Positions 1 through 13,108 are shown, counted from the first letter of the stretch. The stretch is DNA of 64,000 nucleotides from Panopea generosa (GCA_029582155.1 CM055911.1:22440014-22504013); one strand, 5' to 3'. Notes: generated from the sequence alone by a model not told the origin. Numbers and translations are program-made.

Positions 1-939
1 ATACTTTGGAGAGTCGTTCAGGTTTTGTAATTACTTGACTGAGTTTATTTCAAACCGACCAATTATAATTAATAACACAATGAAATCGACTATTCCATTG
101 GTTGAAATAAGGGTATACACTACTGTAATAACACAATTCTTACAAGGAAAACGTTTATATTTAATAAGAAATGTCTATGATAGCTACGTTCTCAATTCTA
201 CTATCTAACAAAACGTAGGTATGAGTGATTTTGAATAGAATACGTGATGACATTTCAGGAGAAAATTAATCATCAAATAAACCATATTTATAAAATAGCA
301 TCAATGTAATAACTGAGTTTGTGTGACTTGTGTGATCAAATATAAAGTTTTATACTTTATGCATCATAAAAAACATGACACTAAGTTTTGTTTGATACCA
401 ATGTCACACTTTGCAATGGTTAATGCGTGTTTTATTATGTGATGGAAAGTTATTTTTAACATAAAAAACGTGCTGCAACACGCGTATAGACATATCACAT
501 TAACATACCAATGTAATGAAATTTTTTATCCATATAGTGTTACTGTAAGAACTCAAAAGTAAATATATCAGTGAAGACTTGATAGTATATACAACCACAG
601 CGGTGGTATAGTGGCAGATCGTTCACCTTGCATGCAACAACTATATGTTTCAATGAAAAATCACTTCGTCGAATATGGAAGTGGTGAATGAGTTGTGACG
701 AAAAACACACATCGCAAAACACTACGGAAAATGTTTCAGTTTTTATCATTTTTATTAATTGTGAATAAGTGCTTGTACCTACTAACAACATGAAATGAAA
801 TCACGGGCAAAACACATTTAGATAAAGTGCCAAAAATGTCCCTGGACTTTTCTGTTTTGAAATACCTTTATGGAGTTAAATATTATGAAAATATCATTAT
901 TGATAAGAATTACATCTAGCCTATTTGATGCAATATACG
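1..939. other. non-coding, mostly featureless
   Basis: AT-rich sequence without a recognisable exon. A short tract at about 605-650 (GGTGGTATAGTGGCAGATCG) resembles the A-box half of a tRNA-derived SINE, but no convincing B box follows, so it is only a possible SINE crumb. Confidence 0.6.
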
Positions 940-1095
940 AAAACTAGAGGGATACCGAGTGGTCAACGGCCCCTGTTCAAGATCACTTACAATGTACCTC
1001 TCACCGCTATGGTAGTAGGTCCGAATCCCGTTCGTTCAAAAAAACTTTATGTGAGACAATTTGCTAATTATATGCGGAAGAACGGTGGTTCGTTT
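940..1095 (+). mobile_element. tRNA-Leu/Ser-like SINE, copy 1
   Basis: The A-box-like TACCGAGTGGTCAACGGC and B-box-like GGTCCGAATCCCG are separated by a long variable-arm spacer, as in leucine or serine tRNAs. The following body (GTGAGACAATTTGC, then TGCGGAAGAACGGTGG) reappears reverse-complemented at 39296-39400. The tRNA part is shared with 29068-29160, 39380-39476 and 59262-59340. This is a Pol III-type retroposon, not a working tRNA, since the acceptor stem is not formed. Confidence 0.75.
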
Positions 1096-1884
1096 GTAAT
1101 ACACGTTATATTTGAAGTGATATTTTAATAGTGCTACATTCGAATTTGTTACTTTAAATAATTTCACCATGCTTGAGATAAAAGATTATTCTCTTTCCAA
1201 TTTTCTATAACCATCAGTGAGGTTTTGCGCAAATTTATCGCCGATATATTTGCATATTTGACAGTGGCGGCTTGGATACCTGATTTGTGATTGAAAAGTT
1301 ATCAAGTAAAAAAAAGTGTATCCGACATCGATGATTGACGATTCTTGGAAACCTTATAATTTGCATGAATGTGTCATACAGACGGTGATAAATGGCTATG
1401 ATTATTAACGGTTTCTGATAGAATCCACCAATTATCAGACGCCAACAGGATATTAATGGTACAGATATTTCACCGGCATTATGTCATGCCATCTTTACTT
1501 TGTTGTGGAAATTAATGTGAACGAACTCGTCAATAAAACAGTATACCAGACATACAATGGTTTCGAATTGAAAATTAGTGAAGTCAAAAATATCTTACAA
1601 CATTTCTCGTTATATATGAATATATATACAGTAACTATACTTTACTGAAGGAGGTCCATTTTTTTTGTCAGACATGCTTACAGAGAGCACTTGTGGGAGT
1701 TAACATGACCTGTTTTGCTTAACAAAAAGTGCTTTTAATACCTTTTTAAATACATCGTAGGTGGACAATACTCTTACCAATTTGTTTTTGTTGATGTTAT
1801 TGAAATATCATCTGTGATAAACATATCCACAGCGGAAGCGGCCTAGAAATCACTTTGAATTTAATTACATGGGAAGGTTATATC
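1096..1884. other. non-coding, nothing recognised
   Basis: AT-rich intron-like sequence with no exon, RNA gene or repeat that I can support. Confidence 0.6.
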
Positions 1885-2285
1885 GAATAATACACTCAGG
1901 GACTTCGCAAACGCACCACTTATAGACAGGACATTTTAGTGCAGTAAATATCATCCGATTGCAACGAAAGTTTATACACGTTAAGAGCGCCACCTCTATC
2001 TTCTACTCTCAAGATTTCATGACTGAGACTTGATTGGTTTATGCATTTTATTTTTCATCTTTCCAATCTACTTCCAAAAGTGAAATTCACAGGCGTCAAT
2101 AACGAGTATATGAGCCATTCGCAAGGATCAATGCAATCATTACATCATTAGTCTCAGAGACAACAGAGATGGCATTCTTAACGTATATAAACTTTCTTTA
2201 AAATCGGATGACATTTTCTGCACTAAAATTTCCTGTATGTAAGTGGTGCGTTTTCAAAGACACTGAGTGTATAACTAATCGTGTC
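1885..2285. mobile_element. foldback / MITE-like element with ~95-bp inverted repeats
   Basis: The left arm (about 1892-1985) contains AACGCACCACTTATAGACAG, ATTTTAGTGCAG and CATCCGATT; the right arm (about 2180-2280) carries the same words in reverse complement (CTGCACTAAAAT, AAGTGGTGCGTTTTC). The arms pair over about 95 bp with scattered mismatches around a spacer of about 200 bp. No transposase is present and the target duplication is not clear, so the ends are approximate. Confidence 0.75.
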
Positions 2286-3085
2286 AAGTATAGGACTTGG
2301 ACAAAGGCGAGAATAATCCAGTCAGACAATGTCATGTTCCATAAGGCGCCCTGTTATAGTCGCTACGACTGCAACACGATTGACAAACCACAAAGGTGTC
2401 ATTTAGTTTATGAGAAGTTAAATATTCTGGAATTATTATCTTAAACACAATCTATGTTTGTGTTGTCATAAAATGAAATCAACACGCATTACATATACAA
2501 TACGCTTGAGTGTAAGCCGACATATTTTCTTATCTCCATTAGTTTTAAATGATTATAGTTGTGATGTGCTTGGAGTAAAAGGACTTATTCTCTCATCTCC
2601 ATTAGTGTTTAATGATTTCAAAGTAGTCATGCGTATTACACTTGATTTATACAACTTTTATCCTGTCACAAAGGGAGTACTAGCCACTCAATAAAGCGTA
2701 CAAAAAGTCATAAAATAATGTTTGCTGCCAGTCTGAAATGGAATGCATTCTCATCATGCTTGATTAAATTTCGTTATATGATTAATATATCAATTACAAA
2801 TGCAGTTTAGATGCTTAAAAACAAATACATCTGTAAACGTGTTGTATTGATCGCAAGGCAAACACAGATGGTTTGTGAAACATCTGATAAATGAAACGAA
2901 GTTACCGATGTTGTTTCATACACGGCACAAATTGACGAGAAGGCAGTAAAATTCTAATAATGCTACACGAATAGGTTTTATACATACAGGTATATTACAG
3001 AAAAACATGACCGAAATGTCTATGACTGTTTTATTAGTTGGGGCGCATGTTTCAGTCAACGTTTTGTATATGTTTCAGCTGATCA
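2286..3085. other. non-coding, nothing recognised
   Basis: Two short open frames lie on the plus strand, but they have no recognisable motif, low complexity and no splice context. A CTCCATTAGT..TTAATGAT word occurs twice about 65 bp apart (near 2535 and 2600). Confidence 0.55.
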
Positions 3086-3087
3086 TA

Positions 3088-4105
3088 CGAGGTATGTCCC
3101 AAAACTAATAGGACGCATTTAGAAATATGCCTTCTAGCGTTTCAATCTAAACAAAACTTGGAATGAATACTTACCAATATTAAAACTATAAGCATGCAAA
3201 ATTTCAATACCGTACGCCACAATTTAACACTAATTTTGACTAGTCAAAACGTATAAGTAACAAAGTACGGGGGAGTTTGACGTTATTTGTGCGACGTCAA
3301 GTTGACATTCAAATGAAAGTCATTCTTTTTTCGAACTATGAACCGCTGTGCAAAACACATTTTTTGTGGTACTGCACCCACTACTGGTACATGTTACGAT
3401 ACTGTGATGACTCGTAGATCCTTACCACAGAATGTACACTCAGGCACATGGTCCGGAGGTACTGAAAGCGCTTTTCATCAAGATCTGACTTGAAACAGCC
3501 CAGGGAAACCACACAATATTTCGGTCGTCCAGATGGCTGATGGTCAGTAACTTTTGTTTCACCATTGGAAACCCGTTTTTACAACCAATAGATAAGACTC
3601 CAGGATATGCTTTCTGTTAAAAAGTTGTATGAAATAAACTTCGGAGTATCCTGTGGGGTTATATTACACCCAACTACTTTAAATTTCCACTGAAGAACTG
3701 ACGTTGTCAATTTTTTTTACTTTTCAAATTCGCACTTGTTCTTTCGAAAGTGCGTACAATATTCAAATGTTTATCGATTACGTCTAATTTTTAATCGACA
3801 TTTGCACATAATCTGAAATTACGTCCACTGTTATTTTATAACATTTGGCGTGTTATTGAGGAAGTTGTCAGCTTTTCAAGGCAATGTTGTTTTTTTAAAT
3901 GGCGTTTAATTTTAAAGTCCCCCGTACTTCTAAACTCGTGTTACTATGGTGACTTTTGCATGAACTTAATGATGACTGAAAGTTGATTTGATGCTTCATG
4001 ACAATAGAAGATATGTCAATCTATCCATTGATACCATTGGTTTGCATGTAACGCCCTAAATACAAAAATGACAGCGTCGTCCTATTACTTTTAGGACATA
4101 CCTCG
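3088..4105 (-). mobile_element. mariner-type DNA transposon, decayed, both TIRs present
   Basis: Terminal inverted repeats of 28 bp (CGAGGTATGTCCCAAAACTA at the left end; CGAGGTATGTCCTAAAAGTA on the minus strand at the right end) differ at two positions and are flanked by TA (3086-3087 and 4106-4107), the target used by Tc1/mariner elements. Inside, on the minus strand near 3430-3640, a broken transposase N-terminus can be read: NGETKVTDHQPSGRP, then SDLDEKRFQYLR and SVHSVVRIYE, matching the helix-turn-helix DNA-binding half of mariner transposase. The catalytic D,D34D half is not recognisable, and the element is shorter than the usual 1.3 kb, so an internal deletion is likely. It is inactive. 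Confidence 0.88.
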
Positions 4106-4107
4106 TA

Positions 4108-6654
4108 TTTTAGTTGTATATTAAACAACATTTCATTTTTCATCTTGTTCACTGGTATATTTTTTATATAGTCAAAACTTATGATTTTGATAGGCAGAAT
4201 TCAATACATTATTTTGAAGGATGGAAAATCAGAAATCGATGTTAATACTTGATTTAGCATGTGCCCAAATCAGGAAGTTTTTAAATTGAACGTTTTGCCA
4301 CAATGTTTTACGACTGTCAAATTGCTATAATTTCAAATTTGGCAACTCTGGAGTTACATTGATTTTCACTGCTCAAAATCAGTTTTTGTTGTAAAATTTG
4401 TTTTATTTGACAGATTTTTATTTACCCATAAACAGATATATCTCTTGAATGTTACACCCCAAACAATAACTCAAATATTTTCAGCAACAGCTAGCAATAA
4501 AATGCGATGTGTTTGAATCACGTACGACATAGCATAACATACACTCAAACAGGGTAGTTTCATTTAAAGACATTTTGTTCACTTGTTTATATATTTCTCT
4601 ATAATTGTTTAATTCTAAGTCACAAGCTACATCTTAATCTAAGCGAGGTATCTCTCCAACTGACTACTGACTAACCAGCTCTGATTTCCACCCTCCAAAA
4701 ATAGGCCTCGATTAGTCAACTTATTACTTCTTTATAATTGGTCATTTTTTTTAATTACTAAGTCTTAAACACGCCTTTATCTTACCACAAAACAAACATG
4801 TCATCTCTACATTATGGTAAGCTTAAGGCTACAATTGTGTCATACCATATCCATTTGCCTGACATATCATCTTTTCTCAATTCCACCTTAATTCTATCTT
4901 GAGATATTAAATCAATTAATGACTTTTTATACACTATAAATTTTTTAACTAGCATACAACAATAAAGATCTAAGACACCTCTAAAAACAGTCACATATTT
5001 AAATGTCGTATAAGACTTGTTTTAAAAAACTCTACGTTTGATATACTACCGACAAATATATTCATAGACTTTTTATCAACGTTTAATTTGTTAACATGAT
5101 ATGTATATGGTTATTGAAAATATGAAAATAATTAAAGTCAGCAATTATCACTGCAAACTAGCAATAGACTTTCCGAATAAATTTCATGCATACATAGGTA
5201 AATTTAGTTCAACTATAGTGTATCTATTCATTTATCATCGTATCATCCTATTAAAATGACCAGCCACAACGAGCTCAGGAGCCACCTTGATGGTGTACAC
5301 ATTTACTTCCCGAAAGCTGTCCTTGCCAGTCGTCAAGCTGTAAGACATTGGCTCACAATTATAATATTTTGGTGTCTATGTCAACAAGTACAGGACAAAG
5401 TGGAGGAAGTATCAAGGATAGGACAACAATAAAGAACAACAATAAAATGTATTTGAGTCGGCTACAGTGCCACAAAGCTATAAATCCATTACAGAACGGA
5501 CATATATTTGCATAAAACCTTCAGAGCGCATTTATTTGACTGCATCTAGTCTCCTTCCTGTATTGTCTATCTCATGAATAGATTGAATTTTTTCACGATA
5601 AAATGCAAATTTCGCGTCTGTGTGCGTATGTAATGCACTTTTAAATTCTATGGATTACGCTGTTGTTTAATATTGCATATAACACCAGTTTTAAAAGACT
5701 GGCAAAACTTCATGATTTCTGTAATTGTTTAGGCACAGCGCATCTGTTATTCCCATAAAAAAAATCGGCACTCTTGTAATTATTTCAATTAAAGAACATT
5801 AAATATTTAAGGGGGGAAAACAGTTTAAATGGACAGCCAGTCAATTTCGCGCATTAATCGATATTAACATGTTTGCATGTCCAACCATATCTCGATCGAT
5901 ATATTTATTTTGGTATAAAAGTATATAAAAATCATGGCAACAGCATAATGCATACACTATATAACAACTATTTAACAACGAAAGTCGGAAAGCACTTCGG
6001 CATTCGGAAAGCGCTTCGGCATTTTACATATGAAAGTCGAGTTGTACGGAAAACGCCAAAACGAAGACTCGGTAGTTCAAGAACTTGTACCTCTATATAA
6101 TTCCTTGGGTAGATTAAGTGATATTACACTTGGTTAATATAAAAAAATATCACGAGTTTAATACTCTACTGCACCGAAAATAATGTGATAATTATTTTTA
6201 TAATAGCGATTTATTTTCATTTTTATTATGTTTTGGCAGTTTTGAAATTTCAAATATATTTTAATTAATTTATAAATATTAATGAAATGTCATTGTTTTT
6301 ATTTCAGAAATTGCCTTTAACTTTGTTGCACAACTATTAAAAAAGTTATGCCAAATAGTGGAAAATAAAATAAAATAATATTCGTATTTAAATTGGCAAT
6401 AGCGTTGCGTGAACCGGTGTTGCTTTCTTTCTATTACCGTTTGAAATGGGGTTAGTAAATGCTATTAACATTTACACTTTCTATTACACACAGTCTCAAG
6501 TCAATTGTCATTTTAGCAAACGATGATTTTTAAGAAATTATTAACATGCAAATAGTTATGTCAATTTTAACTTGAATATATTTCTTGTAACAGATAAAAT
6601 ATTTGGCAGTATACAACAATAGTTCACGCAGCTGTGTTAGCTTGTAAGCTAGGT
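4108..6654. other. non-coding; one unexplained short open frame
   Basis: No gene is recognised. On the minus strand at about 5235-5335, after a possible acceptor TCTTACAG, an open frame of about 33 codons reads LTTGKDSFREVNVYTIKV then APELVVAGHF. It is unusually protein-like for this window, but has no convincing donor and no family match from memory. Near 5985-6020 the word GGAAAGC(A/G)CTTCGGCATT occurs twice in tandem. Confidence 0.5.
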
Positions 6655-6860
6655 TCAACTAGTTCATTCGGTTATACGTCATACTGTTAATCAAAGTGTC
6701 ATAAGTTCGATTCCCTGCCAGATTACAATCTATGTTCTAAGGACAAAAACTCACATGTTTGAATACGTTGAAAAAAAGTCAGTGACTTGTAGAGATTGTA
6801 TATGTCTAGTATAGGTTAACCGTCTACAGGGTACTAGGTGCACTGACCGCCGTTATATGA
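6655..6860 (+). mobile_element. tRNA-Asn-like SINE
   Basis: The head reads TAGTTCATTCGGTTATACG (A-box), CTGTTAATC (Asn GTT anticodon context) and AAGTTCGATTCCCTGCCAG (B-box). The body continues to about 6850 with no coding sequence. There is no paired acceptor stem, so this is a retroposed tRNA-derived element rather than a tRNA gene. The 3' end is approximate and no target duplication was found. Confidence 0.65.
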
Positions 6861-7194
6861 CTAAAATACTGTTATACCATATAAATACAGAAAAAAACAA
6901 CGTCATACTGCGAAACGTTTGCTGCTTTAATATATACTAGCTTTATATCTTATATCTGGATAAAAACATGAAGCAATTAAGACCAAGGACTCTTCTGTTT
7001 TAATATATATTTCAACGTTTAATCTTTATTGAGACGTAGTGTAAGAGCTTGACGACTAAAATATGGTTGAAGATTTGTGTTTTTCAAATTGCTTTTGAAT
7101 TACAAATAACAAAATTAAAACAGAATTGCAAACATTATTTTCGCTATGTTTTAAATGCTTATTAAAAAGTCATTTATTACATAGAAAGATTAAC

Positions 7195-8130
7195 AAATTT
7201 TAACATCAACATTTACAAACATAAACATCAACACTTAACACATATAAACATCAACATTTTACTCATATAAAAGCAAAATTTTGCAAATATAAACATCATA
7301 ATTTTACACATATAAACATCACTTTTTTTTTCAAACATAAACATCATTTTTTTTAAAACACATAAACATCAACATTTTACAAATATGAACCTCAACATTT
7401 TACACATATAAACATCAACATTTTACACATATAAACATAAACATTTTACTCAAATAAACATCAACATTCTACACATATAAACATAAACATTTTACACATA
7501 TAAACATCAACATTTTACACATAAGAACATCAACACTTTACACATATAAACATCAACATATTACACACATGAACATAACATTTTACACATATATGTATAA
7601 ATATCAACATTTTACACATATAAACATCAACATTTTACACCTATAAACTTACACTTTTTACACATATAAACATCAACTTTTTACTCATAAAAAAATCAAA
7701 TATTACACGTATGAACATAACATTTTTACACATATTAACTTAAAAGTTTACACATATAAGCATCAATATTTCAATATTTTACACATATAAAAACATCATG
7801 TTTAACATATAAACAACAACATAGTGTACATATGAACATCAACATTTAACACATGTAAACTTAAACTTTTTACACATATAAACATCTACATATTACACAA
7901 TAAGTCATATAGACATCAACACTTTACACATATAAACGTCAACATTTTACACATATAAACATCAACATTTTACACATGTTAAAATCAACAATTTGCTCAT
8001 ATAAACATCAACCTTTTGCAAATATAAACTTAAAAATGTTAAACTTATAAACATAACTTTTTTAAACATATAAACATCCTCTTTTTAAACATATAAACAT
8101 CAAAATTTTACACATATAATCATCACCATT
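7195..8130. repeat. 23-bp minisatellite, ~40 units
   Basis: The unit is ACACATATAAACATCAACA plus TTTT (23 bp; for example ACACAT starts at 7402 and 7425). Copies vary by substitutions and small length changes, so the array is old or unevenly homogenised. It is very poor in G+C and contains no coding sequence. Confidence 0.93.
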
Positions 8131-10510
8131 TCTAATGCCTTGCGTGACGTTCATCATTTCGAATAATGTATATTAAAACTAGATTAGATGTCGCGCCAGC
8201 CGGGTGTCTGTGGTAAAATACTTAAGTGGTGCAGCTCTTATGCTGCGGTCGCAAATAGACACATTTGAAGTATCACGGAACATGTGTTTTAACCTTCTCT
8301 TTGCACCAAATTGTCAATTTGAATTCAGCTGTAAGGAACCAATGTCCCAAATAAAATGGATATAAATCGAACAATTATGATTATGAGTTTTCGTATATCT
8401 TCCAAAAACTTGATTTGAAGTAATCAAGACGATTGACCAATATATATATATATATATATATCACAAATACAAAGGCAAATATATATATATAGAATTAATA
8501 AATCAACAATTATAATGTCATCAAAACTTAACATATAATGAAAATTAATCATTTATAATCTCTGTCCGTCCGTTTATGTCCTTCTCTCTCTCTGTGTCTC
8601 TCTATGTTTCTCTTTTACTCTCTCAGAAGTTCGATTATCGAAATGTCCCATAAGATGCGAAGATATTTATTTTATGTATAATGTGCATGACATGATGAAT
8701 TATGTAAATTGTTTGATTATGTTAATTAGCTATTATGCGCCATGGTCAAATTGCCACATTACTCGTTTAGTAAATGGCCAATGACACTCATGTAGCCAGT
8801 TGCCCAAGACAACGGATTTAGTTGAGTAAACTAAATCATTATCATGTGAGTGTACTGGCCACTCATTATATCAATACTCTCAGACAGCAAACCTTTGAGA
8901 AAATATTTTCTTGCATACTGGATATCTGCATTTATACCGGGATTAGATATTTCTATCTCACCCTAGGTCTGAGACAAAATACTCGCGCTGTGACGTTGGA
9001 AACCATCTATGACGTAACGTATAAACGTTAAGACGTAAATTATTTAATTTAACGTCTTAAAAGTGGTCGTTTAAAAATTTAGTATTAAACCTCATTTGAC
9101 AACCAATAGAATTGTTTCAATTTTCAAAATTGTGTCGCTTTTTTTTGTTAAAACAGCCTAAAAAATAGTTATTAAGTTCGTGCCTAATTATTTAGTTTAT
9201 TATCACTGCGCACGCGTGAATAGCATTACACAGACCCTGCCTTTGATTCAATGCTTAACGAGTCATGTACAAACAACAAAGCCGAGCGAGCTGTGCTTAG
9301 AAACGACCTTAGCAAAACGTCAATCATCTCAGCTGTCATCGTAGCTCCACCTGTGGTCAGTCAAATGACGTCAAACTTTCAGCAGCGATTTTATAACATT
9401 ATATAAGTTCAAATATATAATCAATATTCAAAATTCAAAAAGTTGGTTTTTAAAGTAGTGTGTTGCTACATTGAATTTATAAAATACAATTTATGATATA
9501 TTGCACGTATATGTATATGTATATGTATATGTTGTCATGTATATGATTTGCTGTATTGTTTTCTGTTCACATGCATTTTAGTTATTACGTGTAAATTTTA
9601 CTATCTCAGTTAAGAGTAATTAAAGAGTACATATGTCGTCAGACTAACATACATATGTTGTGAAATAAAGTTCGGCGAAATTGTGAACATTTCACTAATT
9701 ACAGTAGCACACTATCATCAACAGATAGAAATCACCATGGTACTAATATTGTATTGTGCTTCTTGTGTCAGTTTTATAACACCGTTACTAACGCAATTAA
9801 TTCGCAAAACAGTAAAAAATACTGACACAATATTTTGTCACGATCGGGAGTATATTCAAGAAATAAGTTCATTAATGAAGGTAATTTTAAAACCATAAGA
9901 GCATTTTAAGAGGATATCAAGGGTAAGAGATGTGGACTATTGACGTTAGATAACACTTGTTAACGAGTACCCACGAACTATTTCACCTCAGCCCACACTA
10001 ATGCCAACAACAGCTGCGTTAATAATGTCATTACGAGTTTAAACAGGCACTGGTCAAGAGCGGCTATATAAACTCATTACGTGTTTTAACAGGCACTGGG
10101 ACTGCTTTACTCAGTTGGCAATATGTTGAAGTCGACTTAAAAAGAAGAAGCAGATTGAAGATGTTTTATATTACATTTGACAATGCGTATTTATGTGTGA
10201 ATACTTTAAATGCGTGAATAGATAGGTGCCTGGATAAGTTGTCATATATCATTAATATGATTTAAAAATATATGTGATTATATTGTAAGTGTCAGTAGAT
10301 AATCCGACACAAGGCAGTTAAAACCTGATTTAAATCACCATTGCACCAATCGCAAGGCAATAAAAAGAACAGTAAACCAGTCGCAAGTTTACACACTTAC
10401 AGATGCATCAATATACTCAAAACAAAGTCATGTTTTTTGTGAAAAATACAAATATGCCCCAGATACTATCAGAGAATCTATCACCAAAAAGAAATGGATC
10501 AGTAAATGAT
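8131..10510. other. non-coding with small structural motifs
   Basis: Contains a (TA)n tract at 8441-8462, an imperfect tRNA-like segment near 8190-8260, an imperfect inverted repeat around 8790-8870 (GCCAATGACACTCATG against CATGTGAGTGTACTGGCC), a perfect hairpin at 9029-9060 (TTAAGACGT..ACGTCTTAA), a CRE octamer TGACGTCA at 9366-9373 inside a stretch relatively rich in G+C (9205-9380), and an (ATATGT)n run near 9510-9532. The 71-codon plus-strand open frame at 9683-9898 shows no domain. Confidence 0.6.
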
Positions 10511-10799
10511 CAGGTAGTTATCGAATTTAGTGTATAACTTTTTTTACATACATTCTGACTATCAATCGTCGTGAGTTCGAATCGCCGCCCGGCAACAGTC
10601 TCCGTGACAATTAGCATTTCCTCTCTTACTGCTGATTCAAATTAAAAAGTTATAAGTAACTTGCAGATATGGGGCGTGCTAGAATATTCGTTAACATTTC
10701 AGGATCCCAGGAAACAGTGGTTATGTTAATGTTAACTGATCGTCTGTAAGCCCTCGAAGGCATAAATTTGATGCTTAATATTCAATCAATCAATTGTCG
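10511..10799 (+). mobile_element. tRNA-derived SINE with ATTG-type tail, copy 1
   Basis: The B-box GTGAGTTCGAATCGCC is followed by CGCCCGGCAACAGTCTC and a body ending CGAAGGCATAAATTTGATGC plus TTAATATTCAATCAATCAATTG. The same body lies reverse-complemented at 48632-48825 and 58461-58800. The A-box half here is decayed. The end is a short (CAAT)n tail. Confidence 0.85.
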
Positions 10800-11504
10800 A
10801 TATAATACAGTTAGTGTTAACAGAAGTTGTCCATTATAACAGTGTACCTATTTACAGTGTTCTAAATTCAAACGTTTGTGTGTGCGTTTCTGTTTTTGTT
10901 ACATTCTTTAATTGTAGTCAGTGTCGAAAAGTCATGTTGATAAAAAACTGCAGACTTTTGAGGTTTTATTTCAAACATTTTTGCTTTATATTGTTTATCG
11001 TAAAACTTGTATATACCTTCAGCAGCAGTACACCAGTAAAATAATTCTTTTTTACGTCTCCTTCAACTTAATTAATCATCCAACACCTATATAGCAAATA
11101 CATGGCAAAAAAAAGAGAAGAAAAAACTATGTCAATAACATTGGACTATCCTCTGGTATTGTGGCGTATATCGATTTAAAGGTAACAAGATAAGCATAGC
11201 ATTATCTGACTTCAGCTTCTAAATCTTGCAAAGTCCTATCGGTGTCACATTGCAGTTGTTTATTGCAAATTATTGTTAATGTTAGGTGGTTTACGGCTTT
11301 GGAGTTGGCTATTGTCTGATCGCCTTCTTCTAAACTATGAATCAGCTGTTTTGGTGGAAGCTATCTATCATTCAAACACGTAATATGTCGGACTTATGGG
11401 AGAGTAATTTTTTTTTTTTTTTCATTTTTAATTTTTGTTTGATTATACTTCCAGGCAAAAGAAATCCTCTGAACAGAGGTTGAGAAAATCACCTCTGGCA
11501 CAAT
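10800..11504. other. non-coding, nothing recognised
   Basis: The plus-strand open frame at 10814-11044 is hydrophobic and T-rich with no domain; it is probably chance. A T-run lies at 11408-11422. Confidence 0.55.
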
Positions 11505-11690
11505 TTGTGTTGTTGTTTTTGAACAGTGTTTAGCGTCGCTTTGAACAATCTTTTAGTGATATCGTATTCTGAGTGCTGCTACACTAGAGAAGTGTATGCC
11601 GCAAACACATAGTATGATACCCCAACCGAGATACATTATACTGACACCGGGTCGACCAGATTATGAACTTTCCACTTAAAAATATCAACA
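11505..11690 (-). mobile_element. tRNA-Ala-type SINE, 5'-truncated, diverged
   Basis: It matches the body of the full copy at 42885-43176: TTTAGCGTCGCTTTGAACAA, then GGTATGATACCCCAACC, CATTATACTGACACCGGG and TCGACCAGA. The tRNA head is missing; the copy stops after the CAGACC..AACTTTCC segment. Divergence suggests it is older than the 43-kb copy. Confidence 0.82.
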
Positions 11691-12145
11691 CGGGAACGAA
11701 ATAACGATGATTTATCCGTGAGTGAAAATGCATGTCAAATGTTTTAATACCGCTTTTAAATTCGTGTCACAACCAGACAGGAAGTGCTTCACGGTGAGGT
11801 TGAAAAAACTCACAAATCCTTTTATAAAATTTAAAGGGAAAAGCAGCATCATTTCGAACTCGATATCGCCCCTGGTCACGCATGAAAACGACCATTACAC
11901 ATATGAACTGAGCTATTGTGAAAATATCACTCTTTAAGTGTAATTATCTTCATAAAACTTAATATTAAAACAAGTTATTTACATTATTTCAAGGAAGTTC
12001 TCGACAGTTTGTTAAAGCACTTAAACTCTGCTTTATAGATACAAATTGATACTTTCTCAAGCTACTCTCATATCTACCGTTTCTGTAAAAACGGATGGAA
12101 CTAGAATGAATGCAATTGACACTTTTTACCACGGTGACGGTTATA

Positions 12146-12589
12146 GGTCTCACTACACAATTAAATTGTGTTCTTTGTTCTATATAAAATAAGGATTTCA
12201 ATTTTTGTAAAAAAAGAATTCCACGTAGAAAGTATTTTTTTATTTATTAGCAAGAATGTATACCCACATAAAATGCACAATGACTGGTAGGTTGACCAGC
12301 TTGTTTTGTTTAATAGGATGCAGTGACACCCTGAGATTTTTTTAATTTTAAAAAACAAACAAATCCTCAAATGCTCATAAATACATGCATATGTTGAAAT
12401 CCTATAAAAGTCACTTTTTTAACACAAGTGACATTTTATTGCAGTATATGCTATGCAAACTTTTGTTCTACTCATCTGCAGCAAGAAATCACATCCACTA
12501 TGAACCATTTTGAAAAGTACATAGGCTTTTTTTTAAGCGTAAGAATCATGTTACCGTGGGAAAAAGGGGCGTAACTGTGTAGTGAGACG
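12146..12589. mobile_element. MITE family M1, copy 1 (GTCTCACTACACA ends)
   Basis: The ends read GGTCTCACTACACA and TGTGTAGTGAGACG, flanked by TTATA on both sides (12141-12145 and 12590-12594), a likely target duplication. Internal words (CTGCAGCAAGAAATCACA, ACCATTTTG, GTTACC) recur in order at 19930-20261. Open frames inside on the minus strand are not conserved between the two copies, so it is non-autonomous. Confidence 0.82.
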
Positions 12590-12725
12590 TTATATGGCGA
12601 ATAGTATATGAACAAGTATGCATTTTAACTATGTACCAAACTTACGTTCTTTCCAGCATACTGTGTTTTATTACTTCCAATTTTCATTATAAAGATAGCA
12701 CCTTCAAGCGCAAGTATCAGGTTAA

Positions 12726-13104
12726 AGTCCCCAACTCTCACTGCCAGGGTAGTAAATAGTTGTATGAAGAGACTATCAAATAATAACGCTACACTAGGCT
12801 ATCTGCTGATGGTGAATTAACACAGATCCATGTGTAGAGAGAACATCTCCCTCGAATTTCATTTTTTTTGCAGTTGGAGTTCTTTGTATGCAAACTGTAG
12901 ATAACGTCAAACACATTTTGGAAATTATCTTTTGGCAAATTACATGTATCAATAATAATCTAGTATTACGCCACATTATAACAAAACCAATGCATTGATG
13001 ACTGTGGAATTTTGAGAAAGGGTTCTCTGATTTGAATCATGTACTGAATTATACAAAACCTGCCCCAGAGCCACCTTGCGGCTTTTATATGAAAGTTAGG
13101 GACT
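12726..13104. mobile_element. TTAA-flanked MITE family M2, copy 1
   Basis: TTAA lies at 12722-12725 and 13105-13108. The termini are AGTCCCCAACTCTCA and, on the other strand, AGTCCCTAACTTTCA. The TTAA target and AGTCCC ends fit piggyBac- or Kolobok-like non-autonomous elements. The interior (GGCTATCTGCTGATGGTGAA, CATCTCCCTCGAATTTCA) is shared, inverted, with 40955-41165. Confidence 0.83.
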
Positions 13105-13108
13105 TTAA

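Noticed and set aside
6655-6730. tRNA-Asn gene
   Set aside because: The GTT anticodon context is present, but the stems are eroded and no acceptor stem closes; a SINE head is more likely.
7195-8130. Coding repeat protein in the 23-bp array
   Set aside because: The unit is not a multiple of three and stops occur in all frames.
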